From CAYSUS01 sp964434165 (GTDB taxonomy: Bacteria; Planctomycetota; Planctomycetia; Pirellulales; Thermoguttaceae): 64,000 nt of DNA. Each line of letters begins with the position of its first letter. Positions within the stretch are counted from its first letter, which is position 1. Both the position numbers and the translations under genes were made by a program. The notes beneath the pieces were generated by a model that had not been told where the DNA came from, searched no databases, and was given only the letters and a program-made list of their open reading frames with translations. The DNA lies in assembly GCA_964434165.1 (NCBI GenBank), contig CAYSUS010000012.1, positions 1 through 64,000 of the forward strand. Reading direction: 5' to 3'. Below, piece by piece: positions 37,209 to 45,603 of the stretch.

Positions 37209-37619
37209 ATGTACGAACTGTTTGAGCACACGGCCGACGTGGGGATTCGCGTCCAGGCGGAGACGCTCGAGACGCTGCTGGCCGAGGCGGCCGCGGGGCT
37301 GTTCTCGGTGATCGTGGCGAACCTGGACGCGGTGCGTCCCGTCCAGGGAATGGCCTTTCGTGTCGAGGCGAGCGAGCGCAGCGACCTGTTGCACGACTGG
37401 CTGGAGGAGCTGCTGTATGTCTTCTCCACGCGGCACCTCGTATTCTGCCAGTTCGAGGTGGTCCTGACCGGCGAGGGGCTGACGGCCTCGGTCCGCGGCG
37501 AGCCCGTCGATCTGGCGCGTCACCAGCTCGATTCGGAGGTCAAGGCCGTGACCTACCACGGCCTGAAGGTCGAGAAGCACCCCGAAGGGTGGCTGGCCGA
37601 GGTGATCCTCGACTTGTAG
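37209..37619 (+). CDS. Archease
   Basis: 136 residues, complete archease fold: opening YELFEHTADVGIRVQAETL, the acidic metal-site segment SDLLHDWLEELLYVF and closing EVKAVTYHGLKVEKHPEGW ... VILDL. Archease activates the RNA ligase RtcB, helping guanylation and turnover. The rtcB gene follows after 32 bp, the classic pairing. Confidence 0.92.
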   Translation: MYELFEHTADVGIRVQAETLETLLAEAAAGLFSVIVANLDAVRPVQGMAFRVEASERSDLLHDWLEELLYVFSTRHLVFCQFEVVLTGEGLTASVRGEPVDLARHQLDSEVKAVTYHGLKVEKHPEGWLAEVILDL

Positions 37620-37651
37620 AAAAACAGAGGGAGACCGAGGAAGGAGGGGTC

Positions 37652-39115
37652 ATGGCGAAGCAGGGATACGGCGGGCCGCTGGAGCAGATCGCCCCGTGCG
37701 TGTGGCGGATCCCGGTCGGCTACAAGGAAGGCATGCACGTCGAGGGCCGCATCTACGCCGACGAGCGGCTCGTCGAGCAGATCCGCGCCGACCAGGCCCC
37801 GGAGCAGGTGGCCAACGTGGCCTTTCTGCCCGGCATCCAAACGGCCAGCCTGGCCATGCCTGACATCCACTGGGGATACGGCTTCTGCATCGGCGGTGTG
37901 TGCGCGACCGATCCCGAGGAGGACGGGGTGATCTCGCCGGGTGGGGTCGGTTACGACATCAACTGCGGCGTGCGCCTGGTGCGCACGAACCTCCGGCAGG
38001 AGGACGTGCAGCCGAAGATCGAGGGCTTGATGCAGACGCTCTTCAAGCGAGTCCCGGCCGGGGTGGGCGAGGACGGGCCCTATCACTTCAGCGGCAAGCG
38101 GCTGGACAAGCTGCTAACCGAAGGCTGCCGCTTTCTTGAGAAAGAGGGCCTGGCCACGGCAGGCGACGTCGAGCACACCGAGGCCGGCGGCTGTCTGCCT
38201 GAGGCCGATCCCCGCGCGCTCACGGAGCGGGCCAAGCAGCGCGGGACCAATCAGTGCGGCACGCTTGGGTCCGGCAACCATTTCCTCGAGGTCCAGATCG
38301 TGGACGAGGTGGTGGACGAAGACGCCGCCGCGGCGATGGGCATCGGCGAAGGGGCGATCTGCGTGATGATCCATTCCGGCTCGCGCGGGCTGGGCTACCA
38401 GGTCTGCGACGACGCCCTGAAGGCCCTGCGCAAGGTACCCGCCAAGTACGGCATCGCGCTGCCCGACCGGCAGCTCGTCTGCGCGCCGGTCAACAGCTCG
38501 GAGGGTCAGCACTACCTGGCCGGGATGCGTGCGGCCGCCAACTACGCCTGGGGCAACCGGCAGTTGCTGATGTGGCAGACGCGCGAGACCTTCGCCGACT
38601 TCTTCGGCCGCGACTGGCAGTCGCTGGGCATGAGCCTGGTGTACGACGTGGCCCACAACATCGCCAAGATGGAGAAGCACGAGGTCGAGGGCAAGACCAA
38701 GACCGTGTGCGTCCACCGCAAGGGGGCCACGCGGGCGTTCCCGGCCGGGCATCCCGAGGTGCCCGATCGCTACCGCCGCATTGGCCAGCCCGTCATCATC
38801 CCCGGCGACATGGGCCGCTCGAGCTGGGTCCTCGCGGGGCAGCCGGGCAGCATGGAGCAGACCTTCGGCTCCTCGTGCCACGGGGCGGGGCGCGTGCTCA
38901 GCCGCACGGCCGCCATCCAGAAGGCCAAGGGCCGGCGCATCGAGCAGGAGCTTGCCGACCAGGGCGTGGTCGCGAAGTGCCGGCACTGGAAGGGGCTCGC
39001 GGAGGAGCAGCCCGACGCGTATAAAGACGTGAGCCTCGTCGTGGACGTGGTCGATCGGGCGGGCCTGGCCAGGAAGGTCGCCCGGCTGCGGCCCATCGGC
39101 GTGGTCAAGGGGTGA
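37652..39115 (+). CDS. rtcB: RtcB RNA-splicing ligase
   Basis: 487 residues. Motifs: GVGYDINCGVRLVRTN (manganese site), QCGTLGSGNHFLEVQ, IHSGSRGLGYQ, GDMGRSSWVL and SSCHGAGRVLSR, where the histidine is the one guanylylated by GTP. Joins RNA 2',3'-cyclic phosphate or 3'-phosphate ends to 5'-hydroxyl ends in tRNA/rRNA repair. Strong RBS AAGGAGGGG. Two-gene operon with archease. Confidence 0.95.
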   Translation: MAKQGYGGPLEQIAPCVWRIPVGYKEGMHVEGRIYADERLVEQIRADQAPEQVANVAFLPGIQTASLAMPDIHWGYGFCIGGVCATDPEEDGVISPGGVGYDINCGVRLVRTNLRQEDVQPKIEGLMQTLFKRVPAGVGEDGPYHFSGKRLDKLLTEGCRFLEKEGLATAGDVEHTEAGGCLPEADPRALTERAKQRGTNQCGTLGSGNHFLEVQIVDEVVDEDAAAAMGIGEGAICVMIHSGSRGLGYQVCDDALKALRKVPAKYGIALPDRQLVCAPVNSSEGQHYLAGMRAAANYAWGNRQLLMWQTRETFADFFGRDWQSLGMSLVYDVAHNIAKMEKHEVEGKTKTVCVHRKGATRAFPAGHPEVPDRYRRIGQPVIIPGDMGRSSWVLAGQPGSMEQTFGSSCHGAGRVLSRTAAIQKAKGRRIEQELADQGVVAKCRHWKGLAEEQPDAYKDVSLVVDVVDRAGLARKVARLRPIGVVKG

Positions 39116-39157
39116 ACCGAACCCACAACGCGCAAGCCGCCCACAGGAGATGCCCCG

Positions 39158-39772
39158 ATGTTGCAGAAGCTCGGATCGCGGCTCTTGCCCTTGCTGGTCG
39201 TCTCGCTCATGGCGGCAGGTTGCTCCTCGCAGCCGGAGTCGAAGGAATCGGACGACGGCGACTTGACTTCGAAGTCGAACATCACCTCGATGAAGAAGCT
39301 CGGAGTCACTAGCGAGGCCTTCGCCGAGGGGGCCACGATCCCCGCGAAGCACACGGCCGACGGCGAGGACCTCTCGCCGCCGATCTCCTGGAGCGACCCG
39401 CCCGAGGGAACCAAGGAATTCGCCTTGATCTGCGACGACCCGGACGCCCCCACGGCCGAGCCCTGGGTCCATTGGGTGATCTACAAGATCCCGGGCGAGG
39501 CGACCGGGCTGCCGGAGAACATCCTGCCCGAGGAGCGCCCCCTCCAGCCGGCCGGCGTGGTCCAGGGCCGCAACTCGTGGGACGAGGGCGAGAACATCGG
39601 CTATCGCGGCCCGGCCCCGCCAAAGGGCAGGCCGCACCGATACTTCTTCCGCGTGTACGCCCTCGATACGGAGCTCCCCGGCAAGGCCGGCATGACCAAG
39701 AAGGGACTGCTGGACGAGATGAAGGGGCACGTCCTGGCCGAAGGCCAGTTGATGGGGAAGTACGAGAGGTAG
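39158..39772 (+). CDS. PEBP (YbhB/YbcL) family lipoprotein
   Basis: 204 residues. Lipoprotein signal with lipobox LMAAGC, linker, then the phosphatidylethanolamine-binding protein fold: AFAEGATIPAKHTADGED, SPPISW, ALICDDPDAP, PWVHWVIYKIP and HRYFFRVYALDTEL. Membrane-anchored version of the protein encoded next. Ligand unknown. Confidence 0.85.
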   Translation: MLQKLGSRLLPLLVVSLMAAGCSSQPESKESDDGDLTSKSNITSMKKLGVTSEAFAEGATIPAKHTADGEDLSPPISWSDPPEGTKEFALICDDPDAPTAEPWVHWVIYKIPGEATGLPENILPEERPLQPAGVVQGRNSWDEGENIGYRGPAPPKGRPHRYFFRVYALDTELPGKAGMTKKGLLDEMKGHVLAEGQLMGKYER

Positions 39773-39883
39773 TTGGAGCTCGGGGGACAGGGGACAGGAG
39801 TCAGGGATCGGGAGCCATATAGCTGGCGGGCTTGCCCGCCGCTTCCTTGCGACCCGTCAGGGACTACGGATCAGGAGGCTGGC

Positions 39884-40366
39884 ATGGCCATGCAACTGAC
39901 GAGCACGGCGTTCGCCGCGGGCGCGCGGATCCCGGATCGTTACACGGGCGAGGGGGCCGACGTGTCTCCGCCGCTCTCCTGGTCGGGCGTGCCGGAAGGG
40001 ACGAAACAGTTGGCCTTGATTTGCGAGGACCCCGACGCGCCCACGCCGGAGCCGTGGGTCCATTGGCTGGTTTTCGGGCTCCCCCCCACGGCCAAGGGCC
40101 TGCCGGAAGGCGTGGAGAAGAAGCGCCATCCCTTCGAGCCGGTGGGCGCCAGGCAGGGCAGGAACTCCTGGCCGTCGGGCCAGACGGTGGGCTACCGCGG
40201 CCCCATGCCCCCGCCCGGCCACGGCACGCACCGCTACGTCTTCCGGCTCTATGCCCTGGATACCGAGCTGGACCTCGAGCCCGGCCGCGACAAGGAGGCC
40301 CTGCTAAGGGCCATGCAGGGGCACGTGCTGGCCGAGGGCGAGCTGATGGGCACCTTCTCGCGGTAG
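39884..40366 (+). CDS. PEBP (YbhB/YbcL) family cytoplasmic protein
   Basis: 160 residues, same fold as the upstream lipoprotein (AFAAGARIPDRYTGEGADVSPP, ALICEDPDAP, PWVHWLVFGLP, HRYVFRLYALDTELD) but without a signal. The two are tandem paralogues that diverged after duplication; the lipoprotein gained or kept export. RBS AGGAGG before ATG 39884. Confidence 0.87.
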   Translation: MAMQLTSTAFAAGARIPDRYTGEGADVSPPLSWSGVPEGTKQLALICEDPDAPTPEPWVHWLVFGLPPTAKGLPEGVEKKRHPFEPVGARQGRNSWPSGQTVGYRGPMPPPGHGTHRYVFRLYALDTELDLEPGRDKEALLRAMQGHVLAEGELMGTFSR

Positions 40367-40408
40367 GCATTCTGCTTGCCGGCGCGTGCGCCCGATCGCT
40401 TCGACATC

Positions 40409-41122
40409 ATGCCCGACCGCCGCAGCCATCGCGGACCGCACCCGGAGGACGCCGAGCTGTTCTCGCCTGGGGCCCTGCCCGCCCTGCGCGCGGCAACCGG
40501 TGACTTGGTGTGGCTCGCCTCGCGGGGCTACGCAGCCGTCTCGTCGCTGAAGCTGGTGGGCGACCGCTACCATCTCGCCGCGCGGCAGCGCACGGCCGTG
40601 GGCCGATGCGCGTGCTCCGAGGCCGGGCGGCGCCGCCGCGGCGAGCACGAGCTGCCGGCCGGGGCTGTGCGCGGCCTGCCCGTGTGGCTCGACGGCTACA
40701 ACGTGCTCACCACGGTCGAGGCGGCCATGTCCGGCGGTGTGATCCTCCATGCCCGCGACGGGACCTTCCGAGACATGGCCAGCATGCACGGCAGCTACCG
40801 CAAGGTCGAGGAGACGCGGCCCGCGGCCGAGGCCATCGGCCGCGCCCTGGCCGGCCTGGGCACGTGCGAGGCGGTCTGGTACCTCGACCGGCCGGTCTCC
40901 AACAGTGGCCGCTTGAAAGGAATCCTCGATTCCATCGCCTCCGCGCACGGCTGGCCGTGGCGCGTGGGACTGGTGGCCGACCCCGACCCGGTACTCCGGG
41001 AGAGCGAGCAGGTCGTGGCCACGGCCGACAGCGCGATTCTCGACCACTGCCGGTCGTGGCTGAATCTCGCGCGGCTCGTGGTCGAGCGTTATGCGCCCGA
41101 GGCCCGGGTGGTGGAATTGTGA
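40409..41122 (+). CDS. DUF434/DUF5616 conserved protein
   Basis: 237 residues. Conserved elements: DLVWLASRGYAAVSSLKLVGDRY, WLDGYNVLTTVEAAMSGG, RDGTFRDMASMHGSYRKV, WYLDRPVSNSGRLK and TADSAILD. This matches the DUF434 family, where acidic residues in DGYN and LDRPVSNSGRL resemble a PIN-like nuclease site. Function uncharacterised. ATG 40409 used. Confidence 0.75.
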   Translation: MPDRRSHRGPHPEDAELFSPGALPALRAATGDLVWLASRGYAAVSSLKLVGDRYHLAARQRTAVGRCACSEAGRRRRGEHELPAGAVRGLPVWLDGYNVLTTVEAAMSGGVILHARDGTFRDMASMHGSYRKVEETRPAAEAIGRALAGLGTCEAVWYLDRPVSNSGRLKGILDSIASAHGWPWRVGLVADPDPVLRESEQVVATADSAILDHCRSWLNLARLVVERYAPEARVVEL

Positions 41123-41183
41123 GCGGTGCGTGGTGCGTGGGTGGGCAGGGCGCGGGAGTCGTCCGGGGGCGAGACCCTGTTCT

Positions 41184-41218
41184 CCCCTCTCCCGCAAGCG
41201 GGAGAGGGGCCGGGGGTG
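41184..41218. repeat. Dispersed hairpin repeat, copy 1
   Basis: Perfect hairpin CCCCTCTCCCGC-AA-GCGGGAGAGGGG followed by CCGGGGGTG. Intergenic, repeated 66 bp downstream. A repeat of this kind is widespread in intergenic DNA of several bacterial groups, from memory. Confidence 0.85.
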
Positions 41219-41249
41219 AGGGCGGCCCGGTGCACTCCGTCTCCAGCCA

Positions 41250-41283
41250 CCCTCTCCCGCAAGCGGGAGAGGGGCCGGGGGTG
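41250..41283. repeat. Dispersed hairpin repeat, copy 2
   Basis: Near-identical to the copy at 41184-41218, same orientation: CCCTCTCCCGC-AA-GCGGGAGAGGG plus GCCGGGGGTG. In tandem copies the stems could also pair with each other. Confidence 0.85.
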
Positions 41284-41394
41284 CAAGCCCCGGCGTGCCT
41301 GATAGAATGCGCGGTCGGACAGGGCGGCATCCCTCCGGCGTGAGGCGCCGCGGGCGCGGCTGTTCAGGTGCCGACAGAACAGGAGGACCGTTTC

Positions 41395-41754
41395 ATGGGG
41401 GCCGATCAGATCGCCGTGTTCCGCCCGGTCATCGCCGAGGTGTACGACGCGCCGAGCGACGACTGGTGCGCCACGTTCGAGATCCCCGGGACCGAGCTCT
41501 GGGTGCAGGTCATGCGGCACGTGCTCAATGCATCGTACCCGCACCAGGACGATCCGCGCCAGCGGTTCGCCCCTCTCGCCACGCTCTTTCCGGACCTCGA
41601 CGTGACGGACTGGGAGGCGGGCACCTTTGCCACGTTCGCGCACGGGCAGGGCACGGCGGACGAGATCGCCATGGCCGTCGATGCCATGTTCTGCATCCTC
41701 CTTGGCAACGCCGAGGCGGACTACGAGGTGGACGCGAAGGTCGAGGAGCTTTGA
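41395..41754 (+). CDS. Small conserved-looking hypothetical protein
   Basis: 119 residues, no signal or membrane segment, acidic. ATG 41395 has AGGAGG nine bases upstream. Distinct runs: WCATFEIPGTELWVQVMRH and DVTDWEAGTFATFAHG. No family recognised. Confidence 0.6.
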   Translation: MGADQIAVFRPVIAEVYDAPSDDWCATFEIPGTELWVQVMRHVLNASYPHQDDPRQRFAPLATLFPDLDVTDWEAGTFATFAHGQGTADEIAMAVDAMFCILLGNAEADYEVDAKVEEL

Positions 41755-41967
41755 GCCGCGGTGGAGACGGGACGCGGCACGATGCCGGCTGGCGGCGCGC
41801 CCCGCTCCCCGGCGGCTGCAGTTCCACGACGGAGCGCGCTCCACCCGATCGTGGGGAGACCCCCGGGGCGCCTCGCCGCACCGTGGTGCTCGCCTGCGCG
41901 CTCCGTTACACTGGCAGGGCTTCATGGCGCCTCTGATTCTCCCCCTTTCTACCCTGGAGCCGGGCGG

Positions 41968-42744
41968 ATGTCCCTCGACCACGACCAGCAGTCTGACGAT
42001 CTCGATACCGAAGCTCATCCGGAGGAGAGCCGCGAGCCGGCCCGCAAGCCCGCCAAGAAGGAGATCACCCGGGTTGTCCTCGTGCCGTACCCCAAGATCA
42101 TCTACATGTACCCCACGTTTCTGGCGGCCCTGGCCTGCGCGGTCTTCCTGACGATCCGCGGCGAGCCGCCTGAGGCCGGCATTCCTCGCTACGTGGTCAC
42201 GGCCACGTGGGTCTTCCTCGCGGTGTTTGGGCTGAACCTGATCGTGCTCACGCTGGACTTCGCCCGGGGCTCGGCCCTGCTGCTGCTGTTCGCCGTGGTC
42301 AGCGTGGTGCTTGGCGTGGTGCTCTGGAGCACGTGGAACCCGGAGCTGATCCCCATGGCGCGGGACGTGTTCAAAGAGCTTCATCCCGTGGCCGACTCCA
42401 CGTTCTTCTGGGTCGTGACGGGCATCTTCGCCCTCGTCTTCCTGGTCGCCAAGATCCACGTGCAGTTCGACTACTGGGAGTTCCGCCGCAACGAGCTTCT
42501 GCACCATCACGGACTGCTCAGCGACCTCCGCCAGTATCCGACGGCCGGCGTGAACATCGAGAAGGAGATCACTGACGTCTTCGAGTACCTCCTGGCCGGC
42601 TCGGGCAGACTGGTGATCCGCGTGCCGGGCCAGCCGCGGGCCTTCGTGCTCGACAACGTGCCCTTTATCAGCCGCAAGGAGAAGAAGATCATCGAGCTCC
42701 GCAGCGCCATCAAGGTGAAGGCCTACGAGCGGGGCGACCACTAG
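41968..42744 (+). CDS. Membrane protein with PH-like (DUF2244-type) domain
   Basis: 258 residues. A charged N-terminus, then four hydrophobic segments at about 42-60, 74-94, 95-115 and 140-160, followed by a soluble domain (FRRNELLHHHGLLSDLRQYP, RLVIRVPGQPRAFVLDNVP) resembling bacterial PH domains attached to membrane spans. No known role. ATG 41968. Confidence 0.7.
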   Translation: MSLDHDQQSDDLDTEAHPEESREPARKPAKKEITRVVLVPYPKIIYMYPTFLAALACAVFLTIRGEPPEAGIPRYVVTATWVFLAVFGLNLIVLTLDFARGSALLLLFAVVSVVLGVVLWSTWNPELIPMARDVFKELHPVADSTFFWVVTGIFALVFLVAKIHVQFDYWEFRRNELLHHHGLLSDLRQYPTAGVNIEKEITDVFEYLLAGSGRLVIRVPGQPRAFVLDNVPFISRKEKKIIELRSAIKVKAYERGDH

Positions 42745-42762
42745 TCCGTAAGCGCATAAGAG

Positions 42763-42797
42763 AAGGCCACTTACGAAATCCGGTCGCAAGTGGCCTT
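42763..42797. terminator. Bidirectional stem-loop between membrane gene and ssrA
   Basis: AAGGCCACTT (42763-42772) and AAGTGGCCTT (42788-42797) form a perfect 10-bp stem with a 15-base loop. It lies just after the 3' end of the tmRNA and 18 bp after the stop of the plus-strand gene, so it can end both transcripts. Confidence 0.75.
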
Positions 42798-42800
42798 GAG

Positions 42801-43160
42801 TGGAGGCGGCGGGGATCGAACCCGCGTCCCGCGACGTTTCCGGATAAGCTTCTACGTGCGTAGTCGGTTTACTTAAGGTTTCGCCTCTTCGACCCCCAAC
42901 CGACAGGGTGCCGCGTCGGCTAGCCGGCAGCAGAATTTAGTCCCGGGCGTGGCCAGCAGCGACCCGGGACGATCCGGAATTGTGACCGGCAGTCGGGCCT
43001 CTCCGGCGAAGGCCCTCAGCCGGAGCTACCTGTTCTTAGGCAGCCAGGACGAGGTTATCCTCGGCAAATAATTTTGTGGTCAGCTTTTTACGTGGCCCAC
43101 TGACCAACCACGGCACGCCACTTACCCTTCCAACCGCCCGGTCGAATCCAGTTCGCCCCC
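42801..43160 (-). ncRNA. ssrA: tmRNA (ssrA)
   Basis: 360 nt on the minus strand. The 5' end (43160) reads GGGGGCGAACTGGATTCGAC and the 3' end (42801) has the T-arm GGGTTCGATCCCCG and CCTCCA, so the tRNA-like domain can fold; CCA is not encoded. The tag frame is 43065-43036: Ala-Glu-Asp-Asn-Leu-Val-Leu-Ala-Ala then TAA, the canonical ALAA-type degradation tag. tmRNA with SmpB rescues stalled ribosomes. The tag resembles those of planctomycetes (from memory). Confidence 0.95.
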
Positions 43161-43192
43161 AAGTCGTCGCCATCCAGGCAGGCGCTCCGCTC

Positions 43193-43223
43193 CCCGGGTT
43201 CCCGGGGCACCTGAGAACCCGGG
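43193..43223 (-). repeat. 9-bp stem-loop between uppP and ssrA
   Basis: CCCGGGTTC and GAACCCGGG are perfectly complementary, separated by a 13-base loop, on the minus strand between the uppP stop and the tmRNA 5' end. No T-run follows, so it is a weak terminator candidate or a processing signal for the tmRNA precursor. Confidence 0.5.
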
Positions 43224-43280
43224 CTGGGCACCTCCTGGTGAGGGGGTGCCGAGGCCGTACCTGGCAGAAACACTCTTTCA

Positions 43281-44126
43281 TCAATTGTAGGCCCCCGCCT
43301 GGAGGAGGTCTAGCGGGGGTTCATCTCCAGGCACCGGCGCGTTGCCTGCCGCGAGTTGCCAGGCGATCACCAGGGGCCCCAGCAACAGGACCCAGAACGC
43401 GAAAACGTAAAGCCGGCCACGATGGAGCCAGTCCACTAGCCACCGGAGGGCGACCAACCCGACGGCGAAGCTCAGCAGGGATCCCAGGGCCAGCTGCCAG
43501 AGGGGGGCCTGTCGGGCGGGGCTGTGAATCAGTTGGAGGATCTCGATCAGCCCGGCTCCGCCGATGGCCGGGATCGCCAGCAAGAACGAAAAGGCCGCGG
43601 CCTCGCCTCGTTTCAGCCCGGCGGCCAGCCCCGCCACGATCGTGGCCCCGCTCCGCGAGATGCCCGGCAGGATCGCCAGCGCCTGGGCCAGCCCGATTGT
43701 CATGGCCTGACGATACGTCATGTCGCGGCATCGAAGCGTGCCGACGGGCAGACGCAGGGTCCACAGCAGGCCCACCCCGGTAACGAGGAACATGCAGCCG
43801 GCCAGGAGCGGGTTTTCCAGAAGGCCGGGAAGGAGCACCTTGAGCCCCACGCCGACGGCTGCCGCGGGCAAGGTCCCCGCGATCACTAGCCCTACCACCC
43901 GGCGATCCGAAGTGAGCAGCAGGCACACCCTATCCCACGCGAAGACGACCACGGCCAGCAGCGTGCCCAGGTGGAGCACGATGTTCAGCGTGAGCTTCTC
44001 GTGGATGGGGCAGCCGAACTGGTCGCACAGGGCCGCGCCGACCACCACGTGGCCCGACGAGCTGACGGGCAGGAACTCGGCGACGCCCTGCACCACGGCC
44101 AGCAGGAGGATTTCGAGCAGGAGCAT
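43281..44126 (-). CDS. uppP: Undecaprenyl-diphosphatase (UppP/BacA)
   Basis: 281 residues, all-helical membrane protein with about eight segments. Catalytic motifs are EFLPVSSSGH near the N-terminus and LPGISRSGATI in the middle. It dephosphorylates undecaprenyl pyrophosphate so the carrier can be reused in peptidoglycan and other envelope syntheses. ATG at 44126 gives the usual start MLLLEILLLAVVQGVAEFLP. Confidence 0.93.
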   Translation of the reverse strand: MLLLEILLLAVVQGVAEFLPVSSSGHVVVGAALCDQFGCPIHEKLTLNIVLHLGTLLAVVVFAWDRVCLLLTSDRRVVGLVIAGTLPAAAVGVGLKVLLPGLLENPLLAGCMFLVTGVGLLWTLRLPVGTLRCRDMTYRQAMTIGLAQALAILPGISRSGATIVAGLAAGLKRGEAAAFSFLLAIPAIGGAGLIEILQLIHSPARQAPLWQLALGSLLSFAVGLVALRWLVDWLHRGRLYVFAFWVLLLGPLVIAWQLAAGNAPVPGDEPPLDLLQAGAYN

Positions 44127-44590
44127 GGCCAGCGAGGTCAGCAGGGCAGGGTGGCGCGGACGAGGGCGCGCGGGATCGGTTCCGCGTGAAGCCGGCTTTC
44201 GAGGAGCCGGCGATCCTCCCAGCGGCGCTTCAGCGCTCCGCGTCCGGGCCCGCGGGGGTCTCCAAGTATAGCTCGCGGGCGGCCGGTCGATACCCCCGCC
44301 AATGCGTGCCAGGCGGCCGGCACCCAGCGCGGGCGCCCTGTTCCCGAAGCCGTACGGTCGGGGGGCATTTTCGGTGGCTCGTGCGGTTCGGAGTGCAGAG
44401 GCCGATTGTCCGGCACGATCCGATCCAGGGAGTCTGGGCCCGCGCGGCGGCCTCGCGGCCCGCGCTCGGTGAGGGTGAGCCAAACCCCCTTTGCAAAGCC
44501 TGGCGATTGGCGATAATACGGGTTTGCCCAGATTCCGGCAGCGGCACCTGGTGCAGGACGATCGTGGCGCGAGCTTCTACGGAGGATCCC
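44127..44590. promoter_or_regulatory. 464-bp divergent intergenic region between uppP and the TIM-barrel gene
   Basis: No gene recognised. It contains the promoter at 44491-44519 for the plus-strand gene. The uppP promoter should be close to 44126 but I see no strong match. Confidence 0.4.
44491..44519 (+). promoter_or_regulatory. Predicted sigma70-type promoter
   Basis: TTGCAA (44491-44496), 17-bp spacer, TAATAC (44514-44519), about 72 bp before the isomerase start. Confidence 0.6.
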
Positions 44591-45496
44591 ATGTTCAAGA
44601 ATCTCAATCCCCAGGCGCTTGGGGTCACGGGCCACCAGAGCGAGATCATCGAGCTGGCACTGACCTACGGCTTTCGGGGCATCGACCTGGAGATCGTGGA
44701 TTTCCTGATCCGGGTCAAGCGGCGGGGGATGGATTACGCGACGCGTTTGATCCGCAGCGCTGGGATCTGCCTTGGGACGTTTCCCCTGCCTTGCGATTGG
44801 GACGGCGACGACGAGGCGTTCCGGAAGGGATTGGCCACCTTGCCCGAGTACGCGCAGGCGGCGGCGGAGGCGGGCTGCACGCGGTGCGTGACCACCATCG
44901 CGCCGGCAAGCGACGATCTGCCGTACCACGAGAACTTCGAGCGGCAACGCGCGCGACTGCGGGAGCTGGGCGCCGTCCTCGCTCCGACCGGCGTCAAGTT
45001 GGGCGTGCGTTTTCGCGCGGCTGCGGCGCTGCGCAAGGGGAAGGCGTTTCAGTTCATCCATGACCTCGACGCAACCATGCTTCTGTTGAACATGTCCGAG
45101 GCCAAGAACGTGGGCCTCGCTCTGGACTTATGGGACCTGGTCGTCTCCGGCGGCTCGCTGGAGAGCGTGCGGGCGTTGCCGGTCGAGCAGATCGTCGCGG
45201 TGCTGGTCGCGGAGCTGCCGGCCGACGCCAATCCTGCCGAGGCAGACGAGGAGCAGCGTCACCTTCCCGCGCCGGCAGGTCGCATCGACGTGGCGTCGTA
45301 CCTGCGGCTGCTGCAAGAGCAGGGGTACGATGGGCCGGTTAGCCCGATGCCCCACCGGGCGATCTTCGGCAAGCCTCGCCGCGACGCCCTGGTGCGTCGG
45401 GCGGGCGACGCCCTGGACGCGGTGTGGCGCGAAGCGGGGCTTACCAGCGATTATCGACCGGTGGCCGCCGAACAGCCCGCCGCGGCCGAAGGCTGA
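44591..45496 (+). CDS. Sugar phosphate isomerase/epimerase-like TIM-barrel protein
   Basis: 301 residues, soluble, of the AP-endonuclease 2/xylose isomerase-like superfamily: ITGHQSEIIELALTYGFRGIDLEI pattern at the start, then GICLGTFPLP, CVTTIAPASDD, LGVRF and NVGLALDLWDLVVSGGS. Metal-ligand residues expected in this superfamily are only partly visible, so it could be a catalytic or degenerate member. GGAGG before ATG 44591. Confidence 0.75.
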   Translation: MFKNLNPQALGVTGHQSEIIELALTYGFRGIDLEIVDFLIRVKRRGMDYATRLIRSAGICLGTFPLPCDWDGDDEAFRKGLATLPEYAQAAAEAGCTRCVTTIAPASDDLPYHENFERQRARLRELGAVLAPTGVKLGVRFRAAAALRKGKAFQFIHDLDATMLLLNMSEAKNVGLALDLWDLVVSGGSLESVRALPVEQIVAVLVAELPADANPAEADEEQRHLPAPAGRIDVASYLRLLQEQGYDGPVSPMPHRAIFGKPRRDALVRRAGDALDAVWREAGLTSDYRPVAAEQPAAAEG

Positions 45497-45603
45497 TCGC
45501 CGGATCGGCGGCGTGCCGGGGGTCGCAAAGACCTGCCGGGTCGCGCGGGGCCGGGCGCCGGCGCCCGGCCGATCCGGCCGCGTGGCCGGAGGGGCTCGCC
45601 CTG

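Noticed and set aside
41123..41394. CRISPR-like array
   Set aside because: Only two hairpin copies with no spacer regularity or cas genes.
43161..43280. Possible SRP 4.5S RNA between uppP and ssrA
   Set aside because: Strong hairpins exist but the conserved SRP loop (GGAAGG, AGCA) is absent.
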